A DNA stretch of 21,810 nucleotides from HK-STAS-PATE-42 sp964461505 (lineage in GTDB: Bacteria > Patescibacteriota > Saccharimonadia > Saccharimonadales > HK-STAS-PATE-42). The position numbers and the translations under genes are program-made. Where the stretch lies: contig CAYWUW010000012.1 of assembly GCA_964461505.1 (NCBI GenBank), forward strand, positions 1 through 21,810. Direction: 5' to 3'. Positions 14,228 to 21,490 of the stretch are shown one piece after another. The notes beneath the pieces are model-generated. The model was not told the DNA's origin. It saw only the letters and a program-made list of their open reading frames with translations, and did no database searches. The first letter of the stretch is position 1; each line of letters opens with the position of its first letter.

Positions 14228-14397
14228 TTTTGTGCTCTTTATGCTTTTGTATAATTGGATTTATTGACGGAAATTGAACTGCTCTTAAGTTATTTAGGCT
14301 GGAGAATCTAGAGGATGTGGAGAATGACCATATCTTCGGGAACTAGAGCTCTATTTTTAGAGAGGTGATGATAACCACCTACTAGCTTCTTTTTTGT
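14228..14397 (+). ncRNA. Candidate small RNA between gapA and the surface protein gene
   Basis: A promoter-like pair TTTTGT (14228) and TATAAT (14250-14255, 16-base spacer) points into a stretch without an ORF. The predicted transcript, about 135 nt, can form GATGTGG/CCATATC, CTCTA/TAGAG and GGTG/CACC hairpins. A broken long-range pairing CTAGAGG..TGG with CCACCT.CTAG would enclose them. A run of six T (about 14390-14395) follows. GGAGAAT occurs twice. No known RNA family is recognised. The end also contains an inverted repeat CTACTA-GCTT / AAGCTTAGTAG that may end the minus-strand surface gene. Confidence 0.35.
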
Positions 14398-14414
14398 TAG
14401 CAAGCTTAGTAGTT

Positions 14415-15305
14415 TTATCTAACAGATTTTTTATTGAGCTCTAACTTTTTGCTGAGATAATTAGCAAGAACTACGAGGCCCGCAAGAATTACGATTGAAA
14501 GAACTCCGGCGACGGCCATGGCTCCAGTTTTAGGTGACTTTGGCGCATTATTATTGGTGGAGTTACTATTGCCTGTGTTGTTGTTATTGGTGTTACACTG
14601 CGCATCTTCGTAAGTTACAGTTGCAGAATTAAGCTTAGCATACCAAGAGATGTTATGTGGACCCGGAGAGTAAACATCTAGATAGACAAATGAAAATACT
14701 CCGTTGGCTAGATCCTCTTTAGTCAGAACGTTAGTGTTAACTGTAGATTTAGCATTAGTGACTGTGTAATCTGAGGCTTGGTTGGATGGAACATCCTCTC
14801 CTTCTGGATTTAAGCCTCCGAAAGCTGAACCTTTATACCTGCCTTCTTGAATAATGGAGTTATTGAAAGGTTCTGGGTTTGAGGGAGAACCGCGGAAGAG
14901 AGCATTCCCCCACTCTATGCTATCTGTTGAATTGGAAATATCCATAGCTTTTCTTTGAATTGTGGTATCAATCTTTACATTTAGAGAAGAAACGCAAGCT
15001 GGAATTGTTAGCGGCTGCCATTGAACCACGGCAAGTTCGTGTTTGCCTACTGATAAATCTCTATTCGGGTTGACGTTCCAGCCTGATGTGGCTAAATCAC
15101 CGACATTACCTCGAGCCGGAATGGTTGAGTTTGAATCGATTGGGCCACTCATTGCGGTAATTTCTTGCGCGGTTGCGGCGCGGGGAGTTCCAGTTAGTTG
15201 CAAAGTTACACTTGCTGCATTTGTGTTTTGAGCCACAAAAAATGGTAATCCAAAAACAAAAATAACTGGTAGAAACTTAAGTTTAGCTAGATGTTGTTTA
15301 AGCAT
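14415..15305 (-). CDS. Secreted, membrane-anchored surface protein with an LPXTG-like tail
   Basis: A 296-aa protein. The N-terminus is a signal peptide (MLKQHLAKLK, a hydrophobic core to VAQ, likely cut near NTNAAS at about 31). A Ser/Thr/Asn-rich extracellular domain of about 200 residues follows, with two Cys residues far apart, and then an Asn-rich linker (about 239-254). The end is APKSPKTG, a hydrophobic stretch (about 263-284) and a basic tail SKKLELNKK. The SPKTG plus hydrophobic and basic tail is a sortase-signal-like layout, but Leu-Pro is replaced, so it may simply be a membrane anchor. It has a Shine-Dalgarno (AGAGG, 8 bases before ATG) and its own promoter. A role in surface or host contact is plausible in an epibiont, but this is inference. 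Confidence 0.75.
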   Translation of the reverse strand: MLKQHLAKLKFLPVIFVFGLPFFVAQNTNAASVTLQLTGTPRAATAQEITAMSGPIDSNSTIPARGNVGDLATSGWNVNPNRDLSVGKHELAVVQWQPLTIPACVSSLNVKIDTTIQRKAMDISNSTDSIEWGNALFRGSPSNPEPFNNSIIQEGRYKGSAFGGLNPEGEDVPSNQASDYTVTNAKSTVNTNVLTKEDLANGVFSFVYLDVYSPGPHNISWYAKLNSATVTYEDAQCNTNNNNTGNSNSTNNNAPKSPKTGAMAVAGVLSIVILAGLVVLANYLSKKLELNKKSVR

Positions 15306-15388
15306 ATTAAAAACCTCTTTGAAATAATATTTTATCTTTTTAGCACTTATTGGATACTTAAAAAAAGTAGGTGGTATTAAGTTCTACT

Positions 15389-15397
15389 TTATAGCAT
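15389..15397 (-). promoter_or_regulatory. Extended -10 promoter of the surface protein gene
   Basis: The minus strand reads TGCTATAAA, preceded upstream by a TAAGCTTA copy at 15398. The leader is about 75 nt and ends in a good Shine-Dalgarno. Confidence 0.5.
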
Positions 15398-15436
15398 AAG
15401 CTTAATTTAGGCAAGCGTTAAGTTTAGTATGGATGT

Positions 15437-17086
15437 TTAAATTACCCTGTTGACTTCTTCTAGAGTTGTTTCGCCGGCCAAGCATTTAAGCAATCCAGCC
15501 TGGTACATAGTAATCATGCCCTGTTTTTTGGCGGCAGCCTCTAGCTGTTGGGCGGTTGGGGCGAGTTCTTGATTAAGTAGATTTTGGATTTCGGGGCCGA
15601 CGGTGAGTTCCTCTAGAATTGAGGTTCTGCCTTTAAAGCCGAAGGGGTTTTCTGGAGACTTGCCAGGTTGAAAGAGATTGAAATTATTAAGATCTTGCGG
15701 AAGTTTAATATCCGCAGGTAGATCGGCCAGTTGTTCTTTAAAGTGCTGAATGAGAATAGGAGTTGGTTGATACGGTTGGCGGGTGGTTGGATCTAGCCTT
15801 CTAACTAAACGCTGCGAGATAATAAGCTTAACGGCAGAAGCAAAGATTGGGTTTCTACCAACAAGACCGAGCATGCGGCTCATTGCGGCCGCAGCGGAGG
15901 AGGCGTGAAAAGTTGAGAGAACTAAATGGCCGGTGATAGAAGCTTGAAGGGCAGTGTGGGCAGTATCTTCATCACGAATTTCTCCGATCATGATTACATC
16001 TGGATCGAGGCGCATAACGGCTCGGAGTTTTTTAGCAAAACTATCACCACCGCGGGTATCAACTGGAATCTGGCTCATCCCGTCAAGGCCGTATTCAACG
16101 GGATCTTCAAGCGTCATAAGTTTACGTTCTGGCGTATTAAGGCGCTGCAAAACGGAATATAGCGTTGTGGTTTTACCAGATCCGGTTGGCCCGACTACCA
16201 AGACCATTCCATGCGGATGCGAAATAACATCATCAATTGGTTTTCTTTCGCGCTCGTTTAAGCCTAAGTTATCCAGATTAAGCAGTTCAATATCAAAGTT
16301 GAATAAACGCAAGACTGCATCTTGACCGTAAACTGTTGGAACAGTTTCAATACGCATATTTAAGATTTCGTTTTCGCCAGTTTGAGGGTTAATAACTCGT
16401 TCAGAAAGATGGCTGGTTTGGGCATCGTTAGAGGTGGCGGAAATTCCGGCTCGCACGGCAATGCTTTGTTGAACGTGATAATATTTTTGATGAGTTATAA
16501 CAGCGATAACGTGGAGCATTCCATCAATACGGAAGCGGACGCGGACGAAATCTCTGGCGTTTTCAAAATGGATGTCTGAAGCTTCTAGTTTGTAAGATTG
16601 GCGAATTATGTAACTTAATAAATCATCGCTGTTGACTCCTTCGAGAGTTTTACTGACCTCGCTAAGGTTATCGCTAGAGCCGTAATTAGAAATGTTGATA
16701 TCTTCATACTCAATAACTGGAGGCGGATCATAGATGACCATCAGATCTTTCCAGCCTGATTCAGAAATCATTTTGGTATAAACAAGCTTATCTTGGAACT
16801 TAGATTTTAGATCTACAATAAAGCTTTGCGGAGTTCGGTTGGTGATGGCAAAAGTGTAACGGTTGCCTTCGGAACTTAATATTGTGTAGTAGTTCCGATA
16901 CATATCGTTAACTTCGATAATGCCCTCAACGGGCCCGTTTGGAAGTTGGTAGCCTCTGGTATCTAGATATTCAAAACCTAGAAGTTGAGCTCGACGCTGA
17001 GTTGCAGCTTCATCATTTTCACGAAAGCGCTGCTTATCGCGATCTTCGTTACCGACTGTAGTTGTCGCCCCACCGCTTGGATCCAT
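15437..17086 (-). CDS. pilB: Type IV pilus assembly ATPase PilB (GspE family)
   Basis: A 549-aa secretion ATPase that drives pilus extension from the cytoplasmic face. An N-terminal domain of about 150 residues precedes the motor core. In the core ASDIHFE (169-175) and VRFRIDGML mark the N2 domain, Walker A is GPTGSGKT (299-306), the Asp box LEDPVEY follows, Walker B is DPDVIMIGEIRD (361-372) and the His box is HLVLSTFHASSA (387-398). The C-terminus QGMITMYQAGLLKCLAGETTLEEV is canonical. The four-Cys zinc motif usual after QRLVRRL is absent. A gap of nearly 4 kb separates it from its degenerate paralogue at 10303. The ATG lacks a clear Shine-Dalgarno. A possible -10 (TATAAA) lies about 19 bases upstream, among TAAGCTTA copies. 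Confidence 0.93.
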   Translation of the reverse strand: MDPSGGATTTVGNEDRDKQRFRENDEAATQRRAQLLGFEYLDTRGYQLPNGPVEGIIEVNDMYRNYYTILSSEGNRYTFAITNRTPQSFIVDLKSKFQDKLVYTKMISESGWKDLMVIYDPPPVIEYEDINISNYGSSDNLSEVSKTLEGVNSDDLLSYIIRQSYKLEASDIHFENARDFVRVRFRIDGMLHVIAVITHQKYYHVQQSIAVRAGISATSNDAQTSHLSERVINPQTGENEILNMRIETVPTVYGQDAVLRLFNFDIELLNLDNLGLNERERKPIDDVISHPHGMVLVVGPTGSGKTTTLYSVLQRLNTPERKLMTLEDPVEYGLDGMSQIPVDTRGGDSFAKKLRAVMRLDPDVIMIGEIRDEDTAHTALQASITGHLVLSTFHASSAAAAMSRMLGLVGRNPIFASAVKLIISQRLVRRLDPTTRQPYQPTPILIQHFKEQLADLPADIKLPQDLNNFNLFQPGKSPENPFGFKGRTSILEELTVGPEIQNLLNQELAPTAQQLEAAAKKQGMITMYQAGLLKCLAGETTLEEVNRVI

Positions 17087-17179
17087 TCTTACTTAAGCTT
17101 AATTATTTATAGATTTTACTAAGCTTAAGTTTACCATAAAACATGAATTAGAAACCGGGGAGTATTAAATCACCCCTGC

Positions 17180-17219
17180 GCCGAAACAAGCACGTCATGG
17201 CGACATGCCATGGTTCAGC
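17180..17219 (-). repeat. Structured hairpin element, copy A
   Basis: Read on the minus strand: outer stem GCTGAA/TTCGGC, then an inner 6-bp stem CATGGC/GCCATG with loop ATGTC. It matches copy B (18246-18285) at 33 of 36 positions over 17183-17218, in inverted orientation. Both copies then continue into GGGTGAT. Differences in the stems keep pairing, and the G-U pairs work only when the element is read on this strand. It lies upstream of pilB, between pilB and the MYG1-family gene. Confidence 0.75.
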
Positions 17220-17271
17220 ATAAACTCCGCGGCAGGGATCTTCTACCAAATTTAGTGGAGAGCTTTTGATC

Positions 17272-17280
17272 TGTTAGAAT
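17272..17280 (+). promoter_or_regulatory. Extended -10 promoter of the MYG1-family gene
   Basis: TGTTAGAAT ends 9 bases before the ATG at 17290, and those 9 bases (TAAGTTTAG) are a copy of the iterated motif variant. The message should be leaderless or nearly so. Confidence 0.55.
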
Positions 17281-17289
17281 TAAGTTTAG

Positions 17290-18216
17290 ATGAAGAAGCT
17301 AGATTTAACTTATGCAAATCGTGGGTTAGAACCAAAGAGCGTAGCAGTTCATAGCGGAAATTTTCATGCTGATGATGTTTTTGCGGCAATGCTACTTAGA
17401 CTTATCTACCCTAAGATTAAAATAGTAAGGTCTAGAGATATTGAAGAGCTCAACGAGTGTGATATTGTGGCGGATGTCGGTCTGATTTATGATGATAGTA
17501 AGCTTAGATACGACCATCACCAAGAAGGTAAAGCTGGCAAAAGAAAAAACGGAATTGAGTTTTCTGGTTTTGGGTTAGTTTGGAAACACTGGGGCTTGGA
17601 AGTTTGTAAAGGAGATCAGGAATTATTCGATGAAATCGATATAACTTTAGTTCAATCGATTGATGCAGAAGATAACGGTCAGTTAATTTCTAGTGGAAGT
17701 AATTTTGAAGGAATTAGAGAGTTTACGATATCTTCGGTTATTGCAAAATCTTTTAACTACTCTGGCTATACAGCAGAACAGGCGTATGCAAGATTTTTAG
17801 ATGCCGTAGATTTGGCAGAACAAGTTTTTGTAGGGCTTTTTGAAAATGCTAAAAGAACTTTAGCAGAAAAGAATAAGATACTTAAAGACTACGCTAAGCT
17901 TAAAGATAAAAGATTTATTGTGGATGAGCAGCACAGACCGGTTCTGAGTTTTAGAGATGCGATGCCGGAATTACTTTTTTATGTTTACCCGGCAACTAAT
18001 ATAAATGGCTGGATGATAAAGACCGCCAAAGCAGAAGGATTCAACAGTAGAAAAGACTTGCCCAAAGAATGGGCTGGAAAGAGTGGTGAAGAACTGGAAA
18101 GGGCAAGTGGAATTGAAGGCATGCTCTTTTGCCACAATAACCTGTTCATTTGCGGAGCAAAGAACAAAGAAGCAATTTTAGAAGCTTTGCAAGCTGCCCT
18201 TGAATACAAAGGATAG
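17290..18216 (+). CDS. MYG1-family (UPF0160) metal-dependent hydrolase
   Basis: A 308-aa protein. HSGNFHADDVFAA (21-33), ADVGLIYD (61-68), YDHHQEG (74-80) and SIDAEDNGQ (about 142-150) are the metal-site motifs of MYG1 proteins, which belong to the DHH-like phosphoesterase group. The eukaryotic member MYG1 is reported to be a 3'-5' RNA exonuclease. The bacterial role is unsettled, so only nuclease or phosphoesterase activity is inferred. Length fits the family. The start has a promoter at leaderless distance and no ribosome site. The gene is flanked on both sides by inverted copies of one structured hairpin element (17180-17219 and 18246-18285). Confidence 0.88.
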   Translation: MKKLDLTYANRGLEPKSVAVHSGNFHADDVFAAMLLRLIYPKIKIVRSRDIEELNECDIVADVGLIYDDSKLRYDHHQEGKAGKRKNGIEFSGFGLVWKHWGLEVCKGDQELFDEIDITLVQSIDAEDNGQLISSGSNFEGIREFTISSVIAKSFNYSGYTAEQAYARFLDAVDLAEQVFVGLFENAKRTLAEKNKILKDYAKLKDKRFIVDEQHRPVLSFRDAMPELLFYVYPATNINGWMIKTAKAEGFNSRKDLPKEWAGKSGEELERASGIEGMLFCHNNLFICGAKNKEAILEALQAALEYKG

Positions 18217-18228
18217 CCATATATAAGC

Positions 18229-18234
18229 TATACT
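18229..18234 (+). promoter_or_regulatory. Possible -10 for hairpin copy B
   Basis: TATACT lies 12 bases before the outer stem of copy B, right for a transcript that begins with the hairpin. No extended TG or -35 is seen. Confidence 0.3.
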
Positions 18235-18245
18235 AGATACATCGT

Positions 18246-18285
18246 CCTGAACCATGGTTTGTCGCCATGACGTGCTCGTTTCAGG
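18246..18285 (+). repeat. Structured hairpin element, copy B
   Basis: Outer stem CCTGAA/TTCAGG and inner stem CATGGT/GCCATG (one T-G pair) with loop TTGTC, then GGGTGAT. Compared with copy A, the first outer pair changes from G-C to C-G and the third from T-G to T-A, while pairing is kept. It lies between the MYG1-family gene and the convergent ABC-F gene. Confidence 0.75.
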
Positions 18286-18324
18286 GTGATGTGTTTAAGA
18301 TTTTGTGGTATCTCAGAGATAAGC

Positions 18325-19977
18325 TTAAATCTGAACAACCTCGCCGCCCAAGGCTTTTTGAAAGTAGGAATCGTGAGAAATGTAAAGAATTGCTCCGGAA
18401 TAGTTTTGTAGCGCTTGTTCGAGTTCTTCGATGCTTGGGAGATCGAGATGGTTGGTTGGTTCATCAAGAATTAAAAGGTTTGGATTATTGATAAACATTT
18501 TAATAAGTTGCAGCCGCGCTTTTTGGCCTCCACTTAAGTTTAGAACTTTTGTTTTAAGATCTTGCGCTTCAAAAAGGTAATTGGCTAGAACTTGGCGAAC
18601 CTTTTGTTCACTAACTTTTAAATTAGAATCTAAATAGAACTTTTCGACGGCAGATTCTAGATTTAAGTTTAGATAATCGGCGGAAAGTTCTTGTTCGTAG
18701 AGGCCGATAGCAGATTGCGGAGAAGATTCAATCAGGCCGTTAAAGTAGCGAATTTTGTAAGGATTTTTGTAGCCAGAGGCGGAATCTAAAATGGCTTTAA
18801 CTAGAGTTGTCTTCCCTGCTCCGTTGCGCCCGCGAATTTCGATTTTATCTCCGCTAAAAATTGAGAGGTTGAGGTTTTGGAAAAGGATTTTATCGCCATA
18901 ACCTAGACTTAAGTTTTCGACTTTGACTAAGCTTAAGTTGCCGTGGGAAGAAGCGGAAGTTTGAATGCTGATATTCTTAGCTTTGTATTTTTGATACTTT
19001 GCCAAATCTGCTTTGCGGAGATCGGAACTTGATTCTTTATCAATCCATAAACTTGGTTTTTGGAGATTTGATTCGAGTTCGTCGTGTTCTTTACGGAGCC
19101 GATTTTCGAGAATCTTCCATTTTTTGGCTTGATCTGGTGGAGCTTGAAGCTTTCTGACGATGGCTTGGCGAATTTGGATTTTGAGGCGTTCAATACGCTT
19201 TTTGGCGTTTTCATATTCTGCCGCTCCAGATGAGGCAGAAATTGCATTTTGCTGCAGATAGGAATTGTAACCGCCATTAAACTTAACCGCGCTCAGATCT
19301 TTAATTTCGATAATTCCATCAAGAATGTTGAGAACATCGCGGTCGTGTGTAATAACTAGAACTGAGCCTTGAAAATTCTTGAGCCAATCTATAAACCAAT
19401 TTTTGGCGATGTAATCCATGTGGTTGGTTGGCTCATCCATCAGAACTAGATTGGCAGAAGAATTCATAATTTTAACAACTTCAGCCAAGCGTTTTTGACC
19501 TCCGCTTAAATTAGAAATGGGCCCTTCGATTAGTTTGTCAGGAAATTGGAGGCGGCGTAAATCTTCTTTAATTTTTTCTTCAACCTCAAAGTAACCAAGA
19601 ATATTGAAGCGCTCGAGAGAGTTAGAGTAATTGTGGAGCTGGGTTTCGGAAGGAGCCTTAAGTTTAATAAAAGAATCGAGTTTATGTTTAAGCTGTTTGT
19701 ATTCTGGCAGATCTTCGAGAATATATTGCATTAAGCTTATATTCTGGACTGTGGTGTGTTCTTGGCGCGTGAAGGCGAGGCGAGTTCTGGCAGAAGTTTC
19801 AATTTGGCCATCAAAATCTTTATCGATTCCTGTTATTAAGTTTAAGAGCGTGGTTTTGCCGGTTCCGTTGCGGCCGATTAAACCGAGTTTTTGGTTTTCG
19901 GAGATTGTTAAGCTTAGCTCTTTGTAAAGCAGTTTGCCGGCAATCGACTTTTCGTTAATGTTGATATTGATGAGCAT
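18325..19977 (-). CDS. ABC-F family ATPase (ribosome-associated, EttA/ARE type)
   Basis: A 550-aa protein with two ABC domains and no membrane segment. Domain 1 has Walker A GRNGTGKTT (35-43), signature LSGGQKR and Walker B LVLMDEPTNHMD. Domain 2 has GRNGAGKTT, LSGGQKARL and LLILDEPTNHLD. Between them lies a charged helical linker (about 255-330), where ABC-F proteins carry the P-site tRNA interaction motif. ABC-F proteins act on the ribosome, either relieving stalled states or giving resistance to drugs of the peptidyl transferase centre; the sequence does not decide which. ATG 19977 is the first possible in-frame start, since a stop lies just upstream. It has no Shine-Dalgarno of its own. 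The strong GGAGG 23 bases upstream serves an overlapping short ORF (19955-19996). Confidence 0.9.
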   Translation of the reverse strand: MLINININEKSIAGKLLYKELSLTISENQKLGLIGRNGTGKTTLLNLITGIDKDFDGQIETSARTRLAFTRQEHTTVQNISLMQYILEDLPEYKQLKHKLDSFIKLKAPSETQLHNYSNSLERFNILGYFEVEEKIKEDLRRLQFPDKLIEGPISNLSGGQKRLAEVVKIMNSSANLVLMDEPTNHMDYIAKNWFIDWLKNFQGSVLVITHDRDVLNILDGIIEIKDLSAVKFNGGYNSYLQQNAISASSGAAEYENAKKRIERLKIQIRQAIVRKLQAPPDQAKKWKILENRLRKEHDELESNLQKPSLWIDKESSSDLRKADLAKYQKYKAKNISIQTSASSHGNLSLVKVENLSLGYGDKILFQNLNLSIFSGDKIEIRGRNGAGKTTLVKAILDSASGYKNPYKIRYFNGLIESSPQSAIGLYEQELSADYLNLNLESAVEKFYLDSNLKVSEQKVRQVLANYLFEAQDLKTKVLNLSGGQKARLQLIKMFINNPNLLILDEPTNHLDLPSIEELEQALQNYSGAILYISHDSYFQKALGGEVVQI

Positions 19978-19996
19978 AGAGATTTAAGTTTAGCAT
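19955..19996 (-). CDS. Possible upstream ORF (13 aa) overlapping the ABC-F start
   Basis: On the minus strand AAGGAGG is followed at ideal distance by an ATG (19996) opening the 13-codon peptide MLNLNLYAHQYQH. Its stop lies inside the ABC-F gene, out of frame. The ABC-F ATG at 19977 lies within this ORF and lacks its own ribosome site. Antibiotic-resistance ABC-F genes are commonly controlled by ribosome stalling on short leader ORFs, so this may be a regulatory peptide or a translational coupling device. It contains a TAAACTTA copy, so the peptide sequence may be partly a by-product of the motif. Confidence 0.45.
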   Translation of the reverse strand: MLNLNLYAHQYQH

Positions 19997-20000
19997 TTTA

Positions 20001-20155
20001 TTCCTCCTTTTGAGGGAGAGCCTGCCCCGCATTCATTGCGGGGTGGCCTGAAAAACCGGAGGGGGCTGAAACTCTAGCTACTAATCTTGCCAAAAAGAGA
20101 AAGTCCCCTCCCGCACTCACTACGTTCGGCCACCCTCCCTTAGGGAGGGACTAGC
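20001..20155. repeat. GC-rich palindromic intergenic repeat
   Basis: A patch much richer in GC than its surroundings, between the ABC-F and NUDIX genes. It holds a hairpin CCCCGCA/TGCGGGG (about 20023-20041), a hairpin CCCTCCC/GGGAGGG with loop TTA (about 20132-20149), and a long-range pair GGGTGGCC (about 20041-20048) with GGCCACCC. The two ends resemble each other in inverted orientation (CCTCC..GAGGGAG..GGGTGGCC). This layout resembles REP- or MITE-like intergenic repeats. Its left end supplies the Shine-Dalgarno used before the ABC-F gene. No TAAGCTTA copy occurs inside. Confidence 0.6.
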
Positions 20156-20701
20156 TCATTTAAGATAGCGGAGTAGAATTGGGACGATGCGATCTTCGTT
20201 AAAATCTCCGTTTTCGATTGCATCTAGAATTTGTTCTTTGCTTAAATCAATGGCTTCGATTTGTTCCATTCCGTGAGTTTGCTGATCTCCAACTTCAAAA
20301 TCTGATATTTCAAAAACGTAGAGATCCCACGAAATGGTTGCTCCTAAGTTGCTTTTTTCTATAAGCTTAATGCTTTGAATATTCTCTAGACCTAGTTCTT
20401 CTTTGGCTTCTTTAATGGCCGCAGACTGAGCGGCTAAGCTTAAATCTTTTTTAGATTGTAGGAACTGCGAGAATTCCGGGAGCGTATCAAAAACCTTTCC
20501 TCCGGCAAGGCGGATATCTTCTTTGCCGAGTTCATGGCGATGTTCGCGACTAAGCTTAAAAGTTCCATTGGGATTTTTGACGATCAGCCGAACTCCAGGA
20601 GCTCGCCTAGCAACCTCCCAAACTTCGCCATTTGGTTGGTGGAGCTGGACTAATTGGAAGATCCTTCCTTCAAAAACTACTTCTTCTTTTGCTTCTGACA
20701 T
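20156..20701 (-). CDS. NUDIX hydrolase
   Basis: A 181-aa protein. VRLIVKN...KLSREHRHELGKEDIRLAGGKV leads into the NUDIX region, and the helix AAIKEAKEELGLE carries the REUXEEXGU part with Lys in place of the usual Arg. Between GGK and this helix lies a longer stretch than in the classic 23-residue NUDIX box (an insert of about 16 residues), so the box is split. The likely reaction is hydrolysis of a nucleoside diphosphate linked to another group, the ADP-ribose pyrophosphatase type being closest. The ATG is one base after the dUTPase stop (coupled), placing it in a nucleotide-pool cluster with dUTPase and MazG. Confidence 0.82.
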   Translation of the reverse strand: MSEAKEEVVFEGRIFQLVQLHQPNGEVWEVARRAPGVRLIVKNPNGTFKLSREHRHELGKEDIRLAGGKVFDTLPEFSQFLQSKKDLSLAAQSAAIKEAKEELGLENIQSIKLIEKSNLGATISWDLYVFEISDFEVGDQQTHGMEQIEAIDLSKEQILDAIENGDFNEDRIVPILLRYLK

Positions 20702-20702
20702 A

Positions 20703-21194
20703 TTATTTTTGGGTGGAACCTAAAGCGCCGCCTCCTCTTTTTGAACTTATTTTTTGGAGCTGTTCTAAGCTTAATTCTAGCACTTTTGTTTTTGGAACTG
20801 GGAGTAAGAGGCCTTGTGCAATTGCTTTTTTGTAAGGCCAGATTAAGCTTAGTTCAGGATTGAGTTCTTCTGAAGTATCTTTTTTAGAAATGATAATTGG
20901 TTTGTTAATTGTGTTATTGAGGGCAATGAAGATTTCGCCGCGATAGCCGCTATCGATAATTCCGGCGCGCACGGAAAGGCCTTTGGAACCGGATGAGCTG
21001 CGTTCTTTCAAAACAAAAACGAATTCGGAGCTGAAGGCTGTGGCGATTCCGGTTGGGATAAGCTTAATTTTGCCGGGCTCTATTGTGATTGAATCTTCTT
21101 TAAAGCAGGCATAGAGATCGTAACCAGCGTTTTCATCATCTTTGTTTGGAACTTTTGCCTCTGGCTTAAGCTTAGCAAAATAAAGATTTGCCAT
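20703..21194 (-). CDS. dut: dUTP diphosphatase (trimeric dUTPase)
   Basis: A 163-aa enzyme converting dUTP to dUMP and pyrophosphate, keeping uracil out of DNA and feeding dTMP synthesis. All five dUTPase motifs are visible: NAGYDLYA (motif 1), ERSSSGSKG (2), AGIIDSGYRGEI (3), KAIAQGLLLPV (4, with Gly-Leu-Leu for the usual Leu-Ile/Val) and RGGGALGSTQK (5, Ala-Leu for Gly-Phe). A stretch before motif 4 is slightly longer than usual. It starts 7 bases after the small membrane protein gene and is followed one base later by the NUDIX gene. Confidence 0.93.
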   Translation of the reverse strand: MANLYFAKLKPEAKVPNKDDENAGYDLYACFKEDSITIEPGKIKLIPTGIATAFSSEFVFVLKERSSSGSKGLSVRAGIIDSGYRGEIFIALNNTINKPIIISKKDTSEELNPELSLIWPYKKAIAQGLLLPVPKTKVLELSLEQLQKISSKRGGGALGSTQK

Positions 21195-21201
21195 TATTCA
21201 A

Positions 21202-21477
21202 TCATCTCTTTCGATATTTTAGAACTAACAAACCGTAGGCTAAGTTTATAAATACAAGTACAGACTGGCCAAAGAAAAGGACTTTGTCGCCCATTACCCC
21301 AAATCTCAGGACGAAGAATGACATCCCTAAAATTCTGACAACTAGGCCTACAGTTGAGATTTCTTTGGAGGTTTCAGCCGCGTTAAGTTTAAGGAGCTGA
21401 GCGGTCGCATCAGCAATAAAAAATACTAGAGCAATTGATGCTAAAAACAAGGAAATGTTTTCTAAACTTAAGTTCAT
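21202..21477 (-). CDS. Small membrane protein of the nucleotide-pool operon
   Basis: From ATG 21477, a 91-aa protein with about three hydrophobic segments (residues about 8-28, 43-62 and 68-84) and a basic end LKYRKR. The frame is open back to 21546, but that part lies inside the MazG gene in another frame, so the ATG 13 bases after the MazG stop is preferred. I recognise no family. Its place between MazG and dUTPase, at operon distances, ties its expression to nucleotide housekeeping but says nothing sure about its role. Confidence 0.6.
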   Translation of the reverse strand: MNLSLENISLFLASIALVFFIADATAQLLKLNAAETSKEISTVGLVVRILGMSFFVLRFGVMGDKVLFFGQSVLVFINLAYGLLVLKYRKR

Positions 21478-21490
21478 AATAATTCTTAGC

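Noticed and set aside
14228..14397. Bacterial SRP (4.5S) RNA
   Set aside because: The conserved helix 8 sequence and GGAA tetraloop region are not present.
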